Position numbers and translations under genes: made by a program
Source: Armatimonadota bacterium
Lineage (GTDB): Bacteria > Armatimonadota > UBA5829 > DTJY01
NCBI GenBank assembly: GCA_017993055.1
Contig: JAGONM010000032.1
Location: 1-44,062 of the forward strand
DNA: 44,062 nucleotides
Direction of reading: 5' to 3'
Notes under the pieces: model-generated
Database searches by the model: none
What the model was told of the DNA's origin: nothing
What the model saw: only the letters and a program-made list of their open reading frames with translations
In this document: in pieces, positions 1 through 7,913 of the stretch
Layout of the letters: every line of letters starts with the position of its first letter
Numbering within the stretch: position 1 is the first letter of the stretch

Positions 1-43
1 GGGCCTGACTCTGCGAGCATCCCGCCGCGCCTGCGCTCAACGT

Positions 44-72
44 TTGACCTCGCGGGTCTCCCATGGTAGACT
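44..72 (+). promoter_or_regulatory. Sigma70-type promoter for the matrixin-like lipoprotein gene
   Basis: A -35 box TTGACC (44-49) and a -10 box TAGACT (67-72) are separated by exactly 17 bases. This puts the transcription start near 79, about 54 bases before the TTG start codon. A small perfect hairpin (AAGGCA, loop TGT, TGCCTT, 80-94) would lie at the 5' end of the transcript. Seen directly; activity is inferred. Confidence 0.55.
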
Positions 73-132
73 GTGTTCGAAGGCATGTTGCCTTGACGCA
101 ACGGTGCGACCGGATACCCAGGGAGGCTCTCG

Positions 133-819
133 TTGACCTCACGCATGACTCGGTACTTGCTTCTTCTCGTCGTCCTGGCGCTTCTCGCGGGATGCGGCGG
201 CACGAACACCGATGGTTGGGTCATAGACGCGACTCTGTTCGTTCCGAACTACGTCGCCGATCTCGACGGACGCCTCTACCACTGGGGCGACCTGCCGATG
301 ACGGTTCATTTTGAACTGCCGGTCGCCTGGGCTGCGATATTCGGCTCCGACGCGGATCTCTACAGATGGGCCGCCGCCGAATGGAATGGCGAGCGGGAGA
401 TGATCAGAATCCTCTCTTCGTCGTCCAGTGCCGATGTCTCGGTCACATTCGTCAGCCAGGTCGCGCTCGGAGGCACTACATGGGGGCGGACCTCCTTCCA
501 CTACTACCCTAGCACCGGCGAGATGAGCGATGCGACCGTCCAGATCGCGCTCTGGGACAGGAGGGGCGATCCCATCGCCGCCGAGGATATACAGGCGATC
601 ATCGCACACGAACTCGGACACGCGCTCGGCATAGGCGGCCACAGCATGAATCCGGACGACCTCATGTACCTGACGCACACGTTCGGTTCGCCCAACTCTG
701 TGGGCCTGCGCGACATGAACACCCTCAAGACCGCGTACTCGAGCTACTTCGGCCGCGCCCTGGTTGGTCAGGAAGTCGTTGGTTCGCCGGGGCCGCTCGC
801 GCACGGCGTGATAGAGTAG
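133..819 (+). CDS. Matrixin-like (M10-type metzincin) lipoprotein metalloprotease
   Basis: This is a 228-residue secreted zinc protease. A hydrophobic signal segment ends in a lipobox (LLAGC, Cys21), so the protein is probably lipid-anchored outside the cytoplasmic membrane. The metzincin zinc site is HELGHALGIGGH (His159, Glu160, His163, His170), with a Met-turn-like DLMY shortly after. The third histidine is one residue further along than in the textbook HExxHxxGxxH motif; I recall this spacing from other bacterial matrixin-like proteins. The TTG start is preferred because GGGAGG lies 6 bases upstream; an in-frame ATG at 145 would be too far from it. The protein is close to a bare catalytic domain. 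The substrate is unknown. Confidence 0.8.
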   Translation: MTSRMTRYLLLLVVLALLAGCGGTNTDGWVIDATLFVPNYVADLDGRLYHWGDLPMTVHFELPVAWAAIFGSDADLYRWAAAEWNGEREMIRILSSSSSADVSVTFVSQVALGGTTWGRTSFHYYPSTGEMSDATVQIALWDRRGDPIAAEDIQAIIAHELGHALGIGGHSMNPDDLMYLTHTFGSPNSVGLRDMNTLKTAYSSYFGRALVGQEVVGSPGPLAHGVIE

Positions 820-858
820 ACCTCCGCCCGCTTCGGGCAGGAGCAACTGAGGTGGTCG

Positions 859-1863
859 GTGAGATACGGGTGCATACTCCTGGCGGCGCTGCTGCTGGTT
901 TCTTGCGCTGCGTCGGCCGAGAAGCCGGCGTACTTCGAGGTCACGTTCCTCAGCACCAACGATCTGCATGCCCACGATGTGCCCTTCACGTTTCCCGGAG
1001 ACGCTTCCAGGAACGCTGCGCCGATCCGCGACGCGGGAGGGATGGCCCGAATCGCCGGCGTGGTCAAGCGCACCCGGGCCGACATGAAGACACCCGTCGT
1101 ACTCGTTGACTCCGGTGATACGGCCCACGGCCACACAGCGCTTCCGAAGGCGTTCCGCGGTGAGTCAACCGTGGCCGCGATGAACGCGATGTGCTATACC
1201 GTCATGGTGCCGGGCAACCATGAGTTCGAGTGGCACTCCCCCGACACGGTGCGCAACTACAGCCGGTCGCGTTTTCCCTGGATCGCCGCCAACCTGGTAG
1301 ACGTCGAGACCGGGGAGACGTGGCTTCCTCCATACATCATCAGGGAGATTGGCGGTGTGCGTGTGGCGTTCCTCGGACTGACGAACGACATCATACGCAC
1401 CGACAAACGCTACGTGGCCGCGAGCGAGCTTGGACTGACGATCATCAACGCGACGGAGACTGCCGCAAGGCTGATACCCGAACTGAGGCGTCAGGCCGAT
1501 ATAGTGGTGGTGTTGAGCCACCTCGGTGTGAACGAGGACGCGAAGTTGGCTGGAGAAGTTCCGGGGATAGATGCGATCTTCGGCGGGCACACGCACACGA
1601 AGCTGTCTGTTCCGCGAATGGTGACCGTCGGTGAACGAACGGCCTTCTCGCTCGGTGCGGTGCCCGTCGTCCAGGCCGGCCTGCACGGCCTGCACGTCGG
1701 CCGTACCCGGTTGATATTCCGCCGGTCGTCGCACGATGGACGTTACACGCTGATGAGCTGCAGGGGCGATCTGGTGACTATTGACGCCTCGACCAAGAGT
1801 GATCCCGAAGTCGCCGGCATCATAGCGGACTTCGAGGCGCGCATTCCTTCGGCGAGCCCTTAG
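859..1863 (+). CDS. Secreted 5'-nucleotidase/UshA-type metallophosphatase
   Basis: This 334-residue protein has an N-terminal signal sequence with a possible lipobox (LLVSC, Cys16). It carries the full calcineurin-like metallophosphatase motif set: NDLHAHD, DSGDTAHG, PGNHEFEW, LSHLG and GGHTHTKL. These bind two metal ions in the 5'-nucleotidase/UshA family, which hydrolyses extracellular nucleotides or other phosphoesters. The separate C-terminal substrate-binding domain of UshA (family length about 550) is absent, so only the catalytic domain is encoded and specificity cannot be read. The start is GTG with GAGGTG just upstream, 40 bases after the matrixin gene, so the two may share a transcript. 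Its stop codon overlaps that of the convergent sulfatase gene. Confidence 0.85.
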   Translation: MRYGCILLAALLLVSCAASAEKPAYFEVTFLSTNDLHAHDVPFTFPGDASRNAAPIRDAGGMARIAGVVKRTRADMKTPVVLVDSGDTAHGHTALPKAFRGESTVAAMNAMCYTVMVPGNHEFEWHSPDTVRNYSRSRFPWIAANLVDVETGETWLPPYIIREIGGVRVAFLGLTNDIIRTDKRYVAASELGLTIINATETAARLIPELRRQADIVVVLSHLGVNEDAKLAGEVPGIDAIFGGHTHTKLSVPRMVTVGERTAFSLGAVPVVQAGLHGLHVGRTRLIFRRSSHDGRYTLMSCRGDLVTIDASTKSDPEVAGIIADFEARIPSASP

Positions 1864-3248
1864 CCTGCGGGGGCCTGCTTCACCTGCCCGCACGGCCGCC
1901 GGTTCCTGCCGACCGCGCCGGTGAGGGCATCTCCGAGGTCCTCGCGGCACTTCCGGGCGAGCGTTTCCAGGCGCTTCACGATGCTCGGGTACTTCGCAGA
2001 GACGTCGGTGGTTTCCCCGATGTCCTTCTCCAGGTCGTATAGCGCCTGAGGCACGTCGGTCTTGCCGGGGCGGTCAATGTGCTCGAGAACCAGCTTCCAC
2101 TTGCCGGACCTCACCGCCTGGAGTTCGTCCGCGCGGTAGTAGTAGAAAGCTTCGTGAGGCGACGCAGCGCCCGGCTCGCCCATCATCAAGGGCCGGATGT
2201 CCTTGCCGTCAACGATGCGGTCGGTCGGAGCCTTTGTTCCCGCAAGTGCGGCGATGGTGGGCAGGAGGTCCATCGTCGTCGCCATCTCGGAGCATGTCGT
2301 TCCCGCTGGGATTCGTCCCGGCCAGCGCATGATCGTCGGCTCGCGCATCCCGCCTTCCCATGTAGTGCCCTTACCGCTCCGAAGCGGTAGCGCGCTTCCA
2401 CCGTCCTTGCCCTTGACGAGCCACGGCCCGTTGTCCGAGGTGAATACGACCAGCGTGTTGTCGTCGAGTCCCAGTTCCTTTAGCGTCTCCATGATCCGGC
2501 CGGCGCTCCAGTCAATGCACTCGACCACGTCGCCGTAGAGGCCGCCTCTGGACTTGCCGAGGAACTCCTCCGACGCGGCGAGCGGGGTGTGCGGGAAAGT
2601 GTGGGGCAGGTAGAGGAAGAACGGTTCATCGCTGTGCTTCCTGATGAACCTGATCGCCTCGTCGGTGTACCGCTCGGTGAGCGTCTCGAGCACGGCGGGC
2701 TGCTCGATGATCTCTTCGCCGCGGATCAGCGGCACCTTGTCGTCGCCGTACTTCATGTCGTTGCTGTACGGAAGGCCGTAGTAGTAGTCGAAACCGTGTC
2801 TGGTCGGCAGGAACTCCTTCTGCCACCCGAGGTGCCATTTCCCGATGCACGCCGTGGCGTATCCCTCACCCCTGAGCAGTTCAGCCAGAGTGATCTCCTT
2901 CGAACTGATGCCGATACTGTGGCTGTAGTTGATCACTTGTGGGAGGTTGACTCGCTGCGGATAGCAGCCCGTCAGGAGCGCAGCCCGGCTCGGTGTGCAG
3001 ACGGGTGCGGCTGAGTAGAAGCTGGTGAATCTCATGCCCTCTGTCGCCATCTGATCGAGTTTCGGGGTCTTGATGTTCGGCGATCCGAAGCAGCCGACGT
3101 CCTGGTAACCGAGATCGTCGCAGAAGATTATCACGACGTTCGGTTTCTTCGCCCCGTACGCCGGGAGAGGCAACCCGCACAATCCGAGGCAGGCAGCTCC
3201 TGCCAGGGAGCCTCTCAGGAAATCGCGCCTGGTCATTGCATCGGACAT
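1860..3248 (-). CDS. Tat-exported sulfatase (formylglycine-dependent)
   Basis: This type I sulfatase is about 462 residues. The N-terminus has a twin-arginine signal (TRRDFLRG followed by a hydrophobic stretch to about residue 32), so it is exported folded. The mature region starts PNVVIIFCDDLG, with the paired Asp that binds calcium. The catalytic motif CTPSRAALLTG places the cysteine to be oxidised to formylglycine at residue 84. Other expected pieces (GKWHLG, TSDNGP) are present. The start at 3248 is chosen because GGAGG lies 6 bases upstream; an open frame extends further but has no signal-like sequence. It is the last gene after dxs on this strand, 43 bases downstream. The substrate (sulfated glycan or other sulfate ester) is unknown. 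No maturase gene is in the window. Confidence 0.9.
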   Translation of the reverse strand: MSDAMTRRDFLRGSLAGAACLGLCGLPLPAYGAKKPNVVIIFCDDLGYQDVGCFGSPNIKTPKLDQMATEGMRFTSFYSAAPVCTPSRAALLTGCYPQRVNLPQVINYSHSIGISSKEITLAELLRGEGYATACIGKWHLGWQKEFLPTRHGFDYYYGLPYSNDMKYGDDKVPLIRGEEIIEQPAVLETLTERYTDEAIRFIRKHSDEPFFLYLPHTFPHTPLAASEEFLGKSRGGLYGDVVECIDWSAGRIMETLKELGLDDNTLVVFTSDNGPWLVKGKDGGSALPLRSGKGTTWEGGMREPTIMRWPGRIPAGTTCSEMATTMDLLPTIAALAGTKAPTDRIVDGKDIRPLMMGEPGAASPHEAFYYYRADELQAVRSGKWKLVLEHIDRPGKTDVPQALYDLEKDIGETTDVSAKYPSIVKRLETLARKCREDLGDALTGAVGRNRRPCGQVKQAPAG

Positions 3249-3291
3249 CTCGCACCTCCGACCGTCCATGTGATCATCCCTGGCCGCCGTC

Positions 3292-5193
3292 TTAGGATGA
3301 AGCCAGCCGTGAAGCAGTTGCTGTCGCTTCGGCGGCGACTGCGGCGATATGCTCCGCGTCGAGCCCGTAATGTTCCCGCAGGACCGATATCTTGCCGTGG
3401 ACCGCGAACTCGTCTGGCAGGCCGATAAGGCGTATCTCCACATCGTTGACGCCTGCCTCAGCGAGCAGTTCCATCACTGCCGAGCCGAATCCTCCGCTCG
3501 CGGAGTTCTCCTCGACGACGACCAGCCTGCGGCACTTGCGTGCGAATCGGGTGATCACCTCGGAGTCGAGTGGTTTTGCGTACCGGGCGTTCACCAGAGC
3601 CGCCGATGTGCCTGACTCGCGGAGTATCTCTCGCGCCTTCAGCGCTGGATGCACCATGGAACCGATCGCCACGATGCAGACGTCATCCCCGTCGCCGATC
3701 ACTTCGGATAGCCCGAGCGCCAGCCCGCTGACGTCGTCATGGCTCGGGAGCATCGGGTTTGACCCCCGAGGGTATCGAATCGCGACAGGTCCGGGATGCT
3801 CCAGGGCCAGTACCAGCATCGCCCGGAGTTCCACCGGATCGGACGGGGCGGCGATCGTGAGGTTCGGCATGTGGCGCAGGTACGAGAGGTCGAAGACGCC
3901 GTGGTGGGTCGGGCCGTCCTCGCCAACCAGTCCAGCGCGGTCAATCGCGAAGACCACGGGCAGTCTCTGCAGGCAGACATCATGCAGCACCTGATCATAC
4001 GCGCGCTGGAGGAAGGTGGAGTACACGGCCACGACCGGCCTCATGCCCGCCGCCGCGAGTCCAGCCGCGAAGGTGACCGCATGGGGCTCGGCGATGCCCA
4101 CATCAAAGAACCGATCCGGGAACTGCTCCGCGAATGAACTCAAGCCCGTGCCGTCCGGCATGGCTGCGGTGACGGCGACTATGCGTTCGTCAGCGGTGGC
4201 CAGCTCGATCAGCGCGTCGGAAAATGCGCTCGTGTAAGTCTGATCGCCCGACGAGGGCTGAGCCTCTCCGTTCGTGATCTCGAAAGGCGGGGTGCCGTGC
4301 CAGAGGCGCGAGTCCTTTTCCGCGTGTTCGTAGCCTTTGCCTTTCGTGGTGAGGACGTGTACCATGACGGGGCCGTCCATCGTCTTCGCGGCGCTCAGTA
4401 TCTCCATCATCAGCCCGATGTCGTGCCCGTCTATCGGTCCGAGGTAAGTGAATCCCATCTCCTCGAAGATGACGCCGGTTTCCGAGCCGATCAGCCTCGT
4501 GACGCCGTGCAGGATTCCCTCGGCGGTGCGCGAGAGAGTCCTGCCGCCTACCGGCAGGTTCTCGACGACGCTCTTTGCGCGGTCCTCGACCCTGCGGTAG
4601 AGGGGCAGGGCGCGGAGCTTGCTCAGGTGCATCGCCAGCGCGCCGACGTTCGGTGAGATTGACATCTCGTTGTCGTTCAAGATGACCAGCATCTTCGAGC
4701 CGAGCTGGCCCGCGTTGTTGAACGCCTCCATCGCCTGGCCGCCGGTTAGTGCGCCGTCGCCGATCACCGCCACGATCTTCTCGTCCGTGCCTCTGAGGTC
4801 GCGCGCCTTGGCGAATCCGAGCGCCGCCGAGATCGAAGTACTCGAGTGTCCCGCGCCGAAGGCGTCGTGCAGGCTCTCCGACCGCCGCGGGAACCCGCTT
4901 ATGCCCTCGTACTGCCTGAGGCTGTCGAAGCAGGCGCACCGGCCGGTGAGCATCTTGTGGGCATATGCCTGATGGCCCACGTCCCAGATGATCCGGTCCT
5001 TCGGTGATTCGTATACCGAGTGCAGGGCTATCGTGAGATCCACAGCGCCGAGGCTCGAGGCGAGGTGGCCTCCCGTCCTGGAGACGACCTGGACTATCCG
5101 CTCGCGTATTTCCTCGGCGAGCTGCCTTAGTTCTTCGGCGGTCAACACCTTCAGGTCCGCCGGATACTGAATCCGTTCGATGAGTCTGGTCAT
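3292..5193 (-). CDS. dxs: 1-deoxy-D-xylulose-5-phosphate synthase
   Basis: Dxs condenses pyruvate and glyceraldehyde 3-phosphate with thiamine diphosphate, the first step of the MEP isoprenoid pathway, in the cytoplasm. The 633-residue length is typical. Visible hallmarks are GGHLASSLGAVDLTIALH near the N-terminus, the thiamine diphosphate motif GDGALTGGQAMEAFNNAG, TTKGKGYEHAEKD, the central-domain glutamate in DVGIAEPHAVTFAAG, and a transketolase C-terminal domain. It lies in the same direction as ispE with one nucleotidyltransferase gene between them, so two MEP steps are probably co-transcribed. The ribosome-binding site before the ATG is weak. Confidence 0.96.
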   Translation of the reverse strand: MTRLIERIQYPADLKVLTAEELRQLAEEIRERIVQVVSRTGGHLASSLGAVDLTIALHSVYESPKDRIIWDVGHQAYAHKMLTGRCACFDSLRQYEGISGFPRRSESLHDAFGAGHSSTSISAALGFAKARDLRGTDEKIVAVIGDGALTGGQAMEAFNNAGQLGSKMLVILNDNEMSISPNVGALAMHLSKLRALPLYRRVEDRAKSVVENLPVGGRTLSRTAEGILHGVTRLIGSETGVIFEEMGFTYLGPIDGHDIGLMMEILSAAKTMDGPVMVHVLTTKGKGYEHAEKDSRLWHGTPPFEITNGEAQPSSGDQTYTSAFSDALIELATADERIVAVTAAMPDGTGLSSFAEQFPDRFFDVGIAEPHAVTFAAGLAAAGMRPVVAVYSTFLQRAYDQVLHDVCLQRLPVVFAIDRAGLVGEDGPTHHGVFDLSYLRHMPNLTIAAPSDPVELRAMLVLALEHPGPVAIRYPRGSNPMLPSHDDVSGLALGLSEVIGDGDDVCIVAIGSMVHPALKAREILRESGTSAALVNARYAKPLDSEVITRFARKCRRLVVVEENSASGGFGSAVMELLAEAGVNDVEIRLIGLPDEFAVHGKISVLREHYGLDAEHIAAVAAEATATASRLASS

Positions 5194-5230
5194 TCAGATA
5201 CAACGTTCCTGTCGCGGCAGTGGGTTGCAG

Positions 5231-5995
5231 TCACATGCATCGTTCGATGTCCGCTGCCTGCTCGAGGTTGTCAACGTCCGCCGCAATCTCCGCCATTGGC
5301 GTGGTCACGGCCTTGATCCGCGCGCCGAGTATTCTGCCGGCGACCTTCTCGAGATCCGCAAGGGTGATTGCTCCAGGCCAGACAGCCTGCGCGAGTACCA
5401 CTCTCAGCAGCACGCCGATTCCGAGCAATCTCGCTAGCCCGACGATGCTCTTCCGATTCTGCGCGACGCTCCGGATCGTGTCGCCGTTCTCCAGAATGAA
5501 GCGCCTGCTGAACAGCATGATGTTTCCCCCGGTGAAGGTTCCCTCCGCCATCTTCGCGTAGGTGCGCTTTACTCCCGGGAAGCGCCGCTCGCTGTCTTCT
5601 TTCGTCACGATCGGGTAGAAGAAATCCGCGTCGTAGTCGGCGCACCGCCCGACGAAATCGTCTATCGTCTCAGCCGTCGCCGCAGGGATGTCCGACGTGC
5701 AGACCAGCATGCGAGCGGCCTCGGCGCAGGTCTCGGCGCCCGCGATCAGGTTGTCAATCAGTGACCCTCGCGACTCGATTCGCTTCAAATCTCCGGAGCA
5801 TGCCGCATCGCCGATCACGACGATCTCCCCGACATTCGCGGAAGCGATCAGCGCGTCAACGATGCGCTGGATCATCGTCCGCCCGGCGATCGGCAAGTCC
5901 GCCCTGTTGACGATTCCGTGCATCTCCGCCATGTCCGGTTCGGCGGGTGCTCCGGCAAGGACGATCGCGGGCAGGCTGCCGTTGGGGCTAGTCAA
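5231..5995 (-). CDS. MobA-like nucleotidyltransferase-fold protein between ispE and dxs
   Basis: This 254-residue protein has a Rossmann-like NTP-transferase fold. It starts PAIVLAGAPAEP and then shows the usual order: NRADLPIAGRTMIQRIVDAL, EIVVIGD, and a GGNIMLF strand. The signature loop GGxGxRMG...K is degenerate (GAPAEPDM), so catalytic activity is uncertain. Its position between two MEP genes raises the thought of IspD, but the IspD signature sequences are not recognisable. The TTG start at 5995 overlaps the last 8 bases of ispE, and AGGAGG lies 9 bases upstream, implying translational coupling. Candidate roles are an alcohol or sugar phosphate nucleotidyltransferase, or a non-catalytic relative. 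Confidence 0.65.
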   Translation of the reverse strand: MTSPNGSLPAIVLAGAPAEPDMAEMHGIVNRADLPIAGRTMIQRIVDALIASANVGEIVVIGDAACSGDLKRIESRGSLIDNLIAGAETCAEAARMLVCTSDIPAATAETIDDFVGRCADYDADFFYPIVTKEDSERRFPGVKRTYAKMAEGTFTGGNIMLFSRRFILENGDTIRSVAQNRKSIVGLARLLGIGVLLRVVLAQAVWPGAITLADLEKVAGRILGARIKAVTTPMAEIAADVDNLEQAADIERCM

Positions 5996-6917
5996 TATCC
6001 AGTGCCTCCTCGCGGCCGACCGTCCGGGCGACGAAAACCGCACTCCCGGATGCGTCCGACCTGTCGGACAGATCGCACTCGGCACTCCGCGCCTGCGACT
6101 CGTCCTCGAAAAGACCGAACACCGCAGAGCCGCTCCCGCACAACAGCGCCGCCCGAGCGCCGGATTCTCTCAGGGCGTCTCTCATCTCGGCTATATCGGG
6201 GTGCTGCTCCATGGCTGGTGGTTCGAGATCGTTATGGACCAGAGAGTGCAGACCGGAGACCGGAGACCCGGACCGGACACACTCTACCATACGCATTGAT
6301 GCCGTCCCTCGTTCGCTGTCCGGTGTCGGTTGACCGCCTGCCGCCCGCACTTCATCGAGCCTGCGGTAAGCCCACGGCGTCGAAATGCCGAACGGAGGCT
6401 TGACGACCACGATCCACATCTCGGGAACCTCTGGCAGAGCATGCACGTATTCTCCTCGGCCGGAAACCTGCGCCGTGCCGCCGACCATGAAGAACGGCAC
6501 GTCAGAGCCGACCTGCGCCGCAAGACCGAAGACATCGTCCCGGCTCAACTCCAGTAGTAGGCCAAGACCTCTCAGTACGGCCGCAGCGTTGCTGCTTCCC
6601 CCGCCCAGCCCGGCCTCGGCGGGAATCCGTTTCTCGATTGCGATCTCCAGTCCCGGCGACACTCCGCTCGCCTCGAAGACCGCCGACGCCGCCCGATGCG
6701 CCAGGTTGCGGGCGTCCGTCGGTATGCCGTCCGTATCGCAGGTAAGCCGTATGCCAGAAGAGCCTCCAAGGGAGAGCGAGACTGTGTCATGCAGGCTGAC
6801 GGTCTGCATGACGCTCTCGATGGCGTGGTAGCCGTCAGGCCGTTTCCCGAGCACGTCCAGGGTCAGGTTGACCTTGGCGAATGACCGCACAACAACCGAT
6901 TTGCCGTCCAAATCCAC
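5988..6917 (-). CDS. ispE: 4-diphosphocytidyl-2-C-methyl-D-erythritol kinase
   Basis: IspE phosphorylates CDP-methylerythritol at the 2-hydroxyl, a middle step of the MEP pathway. The 309-residue protein is a GHMP kinase: the N-terminal substrate motif FAKVNLTLDVLGKRPDGYH and the ATP-binding glycine loop PAEAGLGGGSSNAAA are intact, and a C-terminal GSGSAVFGLF motif closes the site. The start is GTG, placed only 6 bases after a near-consensus -10 box, with no Shine-Dalgarno sequence, so the mRNA is probably leaderless. The gene overlaps the next one by 8 bases. Confidence 0.95.
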   Translation of the reverse strand: MDLDGKSVVVRSFAKVNLTLDVLGKRPDGYHAIESVMQTVSLHDTVSLSLGGSSGIRLTCDTDGIPTDARNLAHRAASAVFEASGVSPGLEIAIEKRIPAEAGLGGGSSNAAAVLRGLGLLLELSRDDVFGLAAQVGSDVPFFMVGGTAQVSGRGEYVHALPEVPEMWIVVVKPPFGISTPWAYRRLDEVRAAGGQPTPDSERGTASMRMVECVRSGSPVSGLHSLVHNDLEPPAMEQHPDIAEMRDALRESGARAALLCGSGSAVFGLFEDESQARSAECDLSDRSDASGSAVFVARTVGREEALDID

Positions 6918-6923
6918 TGGTTC

Positions 6924-6952
6924 AGTATACGTTTACACGCGTGAAATGTCAA
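6924..6952 (-). promoter_or_regulatory. Near-consensus sigma70 promoter giving leaderless ispE mRNA
   Basis: Read on the minus strand, TTGACA (6952-6947), a 17-base spacer and TATACT (6929-6924) form an almost perfect promoter. Only six bases separate the -10 box from the GTG at 6917, so transcription should begin at or next to the start codon. Confidence 0.75.
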
Positions 6953-6973
6953 ACCGCGGGTGGGACATAAGTG

Positions 6974-7831
6974 TCAGAGTGCCCTTGCGATCGTCGCGAA
7001 GTCCTCGAGCGATAGCCGCTCCGCGCGAAGCGCGGGGTCAATCCCCGCTTGGTTCAGTACGCGAGCGACCTCTTCCTTGGAGAGGCCGAGCGCCGGGCAA
7101 TCCGAGAGACTGTTGAGCAGGGTCTTCCGCCGCTTGCCGAACGCGCAGTGGACGACGTCGAAGAAGGCTGTCTCGCTCGGCACCTCTACCGCCGGTCGCG
7201 TCCTCGGCGTCAGGCGCACGATAGCGCTCGAAACATCGGGAGGAGGAAGGAAGACGTTCCTCGACACATGGGCCACCGTCTCGACCTCGGCATGGAACTG
7301 CACGAAGATGCTCATCGAGCCGTAGTCCCTCGATCCCGGTGACGCCTGCAGTCGGTCGGCGACCTCTTGCTGGACCATCAGGATCGAACGCTCGATCTGC
7401 TCGCGAGATTCAATTATCCGGGCGATTATCGGGCTGGTAACGTAGTACGGAAGGTTGCCGATGACCTTCACTCTCTCGCCGTCGAATCTCTCTTCGAGGA
7501 ATCCGGGAAGGTCAAGGCCAAGGAAGTCCGCGTTCACTATCTCGATGTTCGGATGGCTGGCCGTGACCTCGTCCAAGATCGGGACGAGCTTCCGGTCTAT
7601 TTCGATCGCGAGAACCTTCGCTCCGCGCTCGGCTATCCCCTCGGTTAGCGTACCGGCGCCGGGGCCGATCTCGATCACGGCGTCGCCCGGTCGGATGTCG
7701 GAGGCATCCAGCACCCGGTTGACGATGTTTCGATCCACCAGAAAGTTCTGGCCGAATCGCTTCCGCGCGTGGAAGCCGTGGCGGTTCAGGAGGTCCTTCA
7801 GTTGCGCGGGCGATGTGAGGTCAATGGTCAT
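6974..7831 (-). CDS. rsmA: 16S rRNA (adenine1518/1519-N6) dimethyltransferase
   Basis: RsmA (KsgA) dimethylates two adjacent adenines in the 3'-terminal hairpin of 16S rRNA during small-subunit maturation. The 285-residue length is standard. Visible motifs are KRFGQNFLVD at the N-terminus, the SAM-binding loop EIGPGAGTLTE, acidic AIEIDRKL, and the catalytic motif NLPYYVTSPI. The gene follows the G5/3D protein gene and precedes ispE, an order shared with Bacillus-type genomes. There is no clear Shine-Dalgarno sequence before the ATG. A strong GC hairpin lies in the gap upstream. Confidence 0.96.
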   Translation of the reverse strand: MTIDLTSPAQLKDLLNRHGFHARKRFGQNFLVDRNIVNRVLDASDIRPGDAVIEIGPGAGTLTEGIAERGAKVLAIEIDRKLVPILDEVTASHPNIEIVNADFLGLDLPGFLEERFDGERVKVIGNLPYYVTSPIIARIIESREQIERSILMVQQEVADRLQASPGSRDYGSMSIFVQFHAEVETVAHVSRNVFLPPPDVSSAIVRLTPRTRPAVEVPSETAFFDVVHCAFGKRRKTLLNSLSDCPALGLSKEEVARVLNQAGIDPALRAERLSLEDFATIARAL

Positions 7832-7845
7832 GGCTGGATGCAGAG

Positions 7846-7870
7846 CGGGCCGGAGTACGACTCCGGCCCG
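7846..7870 (-). terminator. Strong GC hairpin between the G5/3D gene and rsmA
   Basis: An 11-bp perfect stem (outer C-G pair plus GGGCCGGAGT against ACTCCGGCCC) closes a 3-base loop. It lies 44 bases after the stop codon of the upstream gene and 15 bases before rsmA. No run of T follows in either direction, so it may be an attenuator, an RNA-processing site or a rho-assisted terminator rather than a classic intrinsic terminator. Confidence 0.45.
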
Positions 7871-7913
7871 GAAAGTGCGGTTCGTATAGGGTCCATCCCC
7901 ATCCGTCCAGCGC

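Noticed and set aside
826-838. Hairpin GCCCG-CTT-CGGGC after the matrixin gene as a terminator
   Set aside because: The stem is only 5 bp, has no T-run, and the next gene begins 20 bases later, so read-through is more likely.
139-1134. 331-residue open frame on the minus strand opposite the matrixin and nucleotidase genes
   Set aside because: It has no recognisable domains, an Arg/Gly/Val-rich composition typical of GC-rich antisense frames, and lies opposite two well-supported genes.
5231-5995. Naming the nucleotidyltransferase ispD from its neighbours
   Set aside because: The IspD sequence signatures are not visible, and the nucleotide-binding loop is degenerate, so a symbol would be unsupported.
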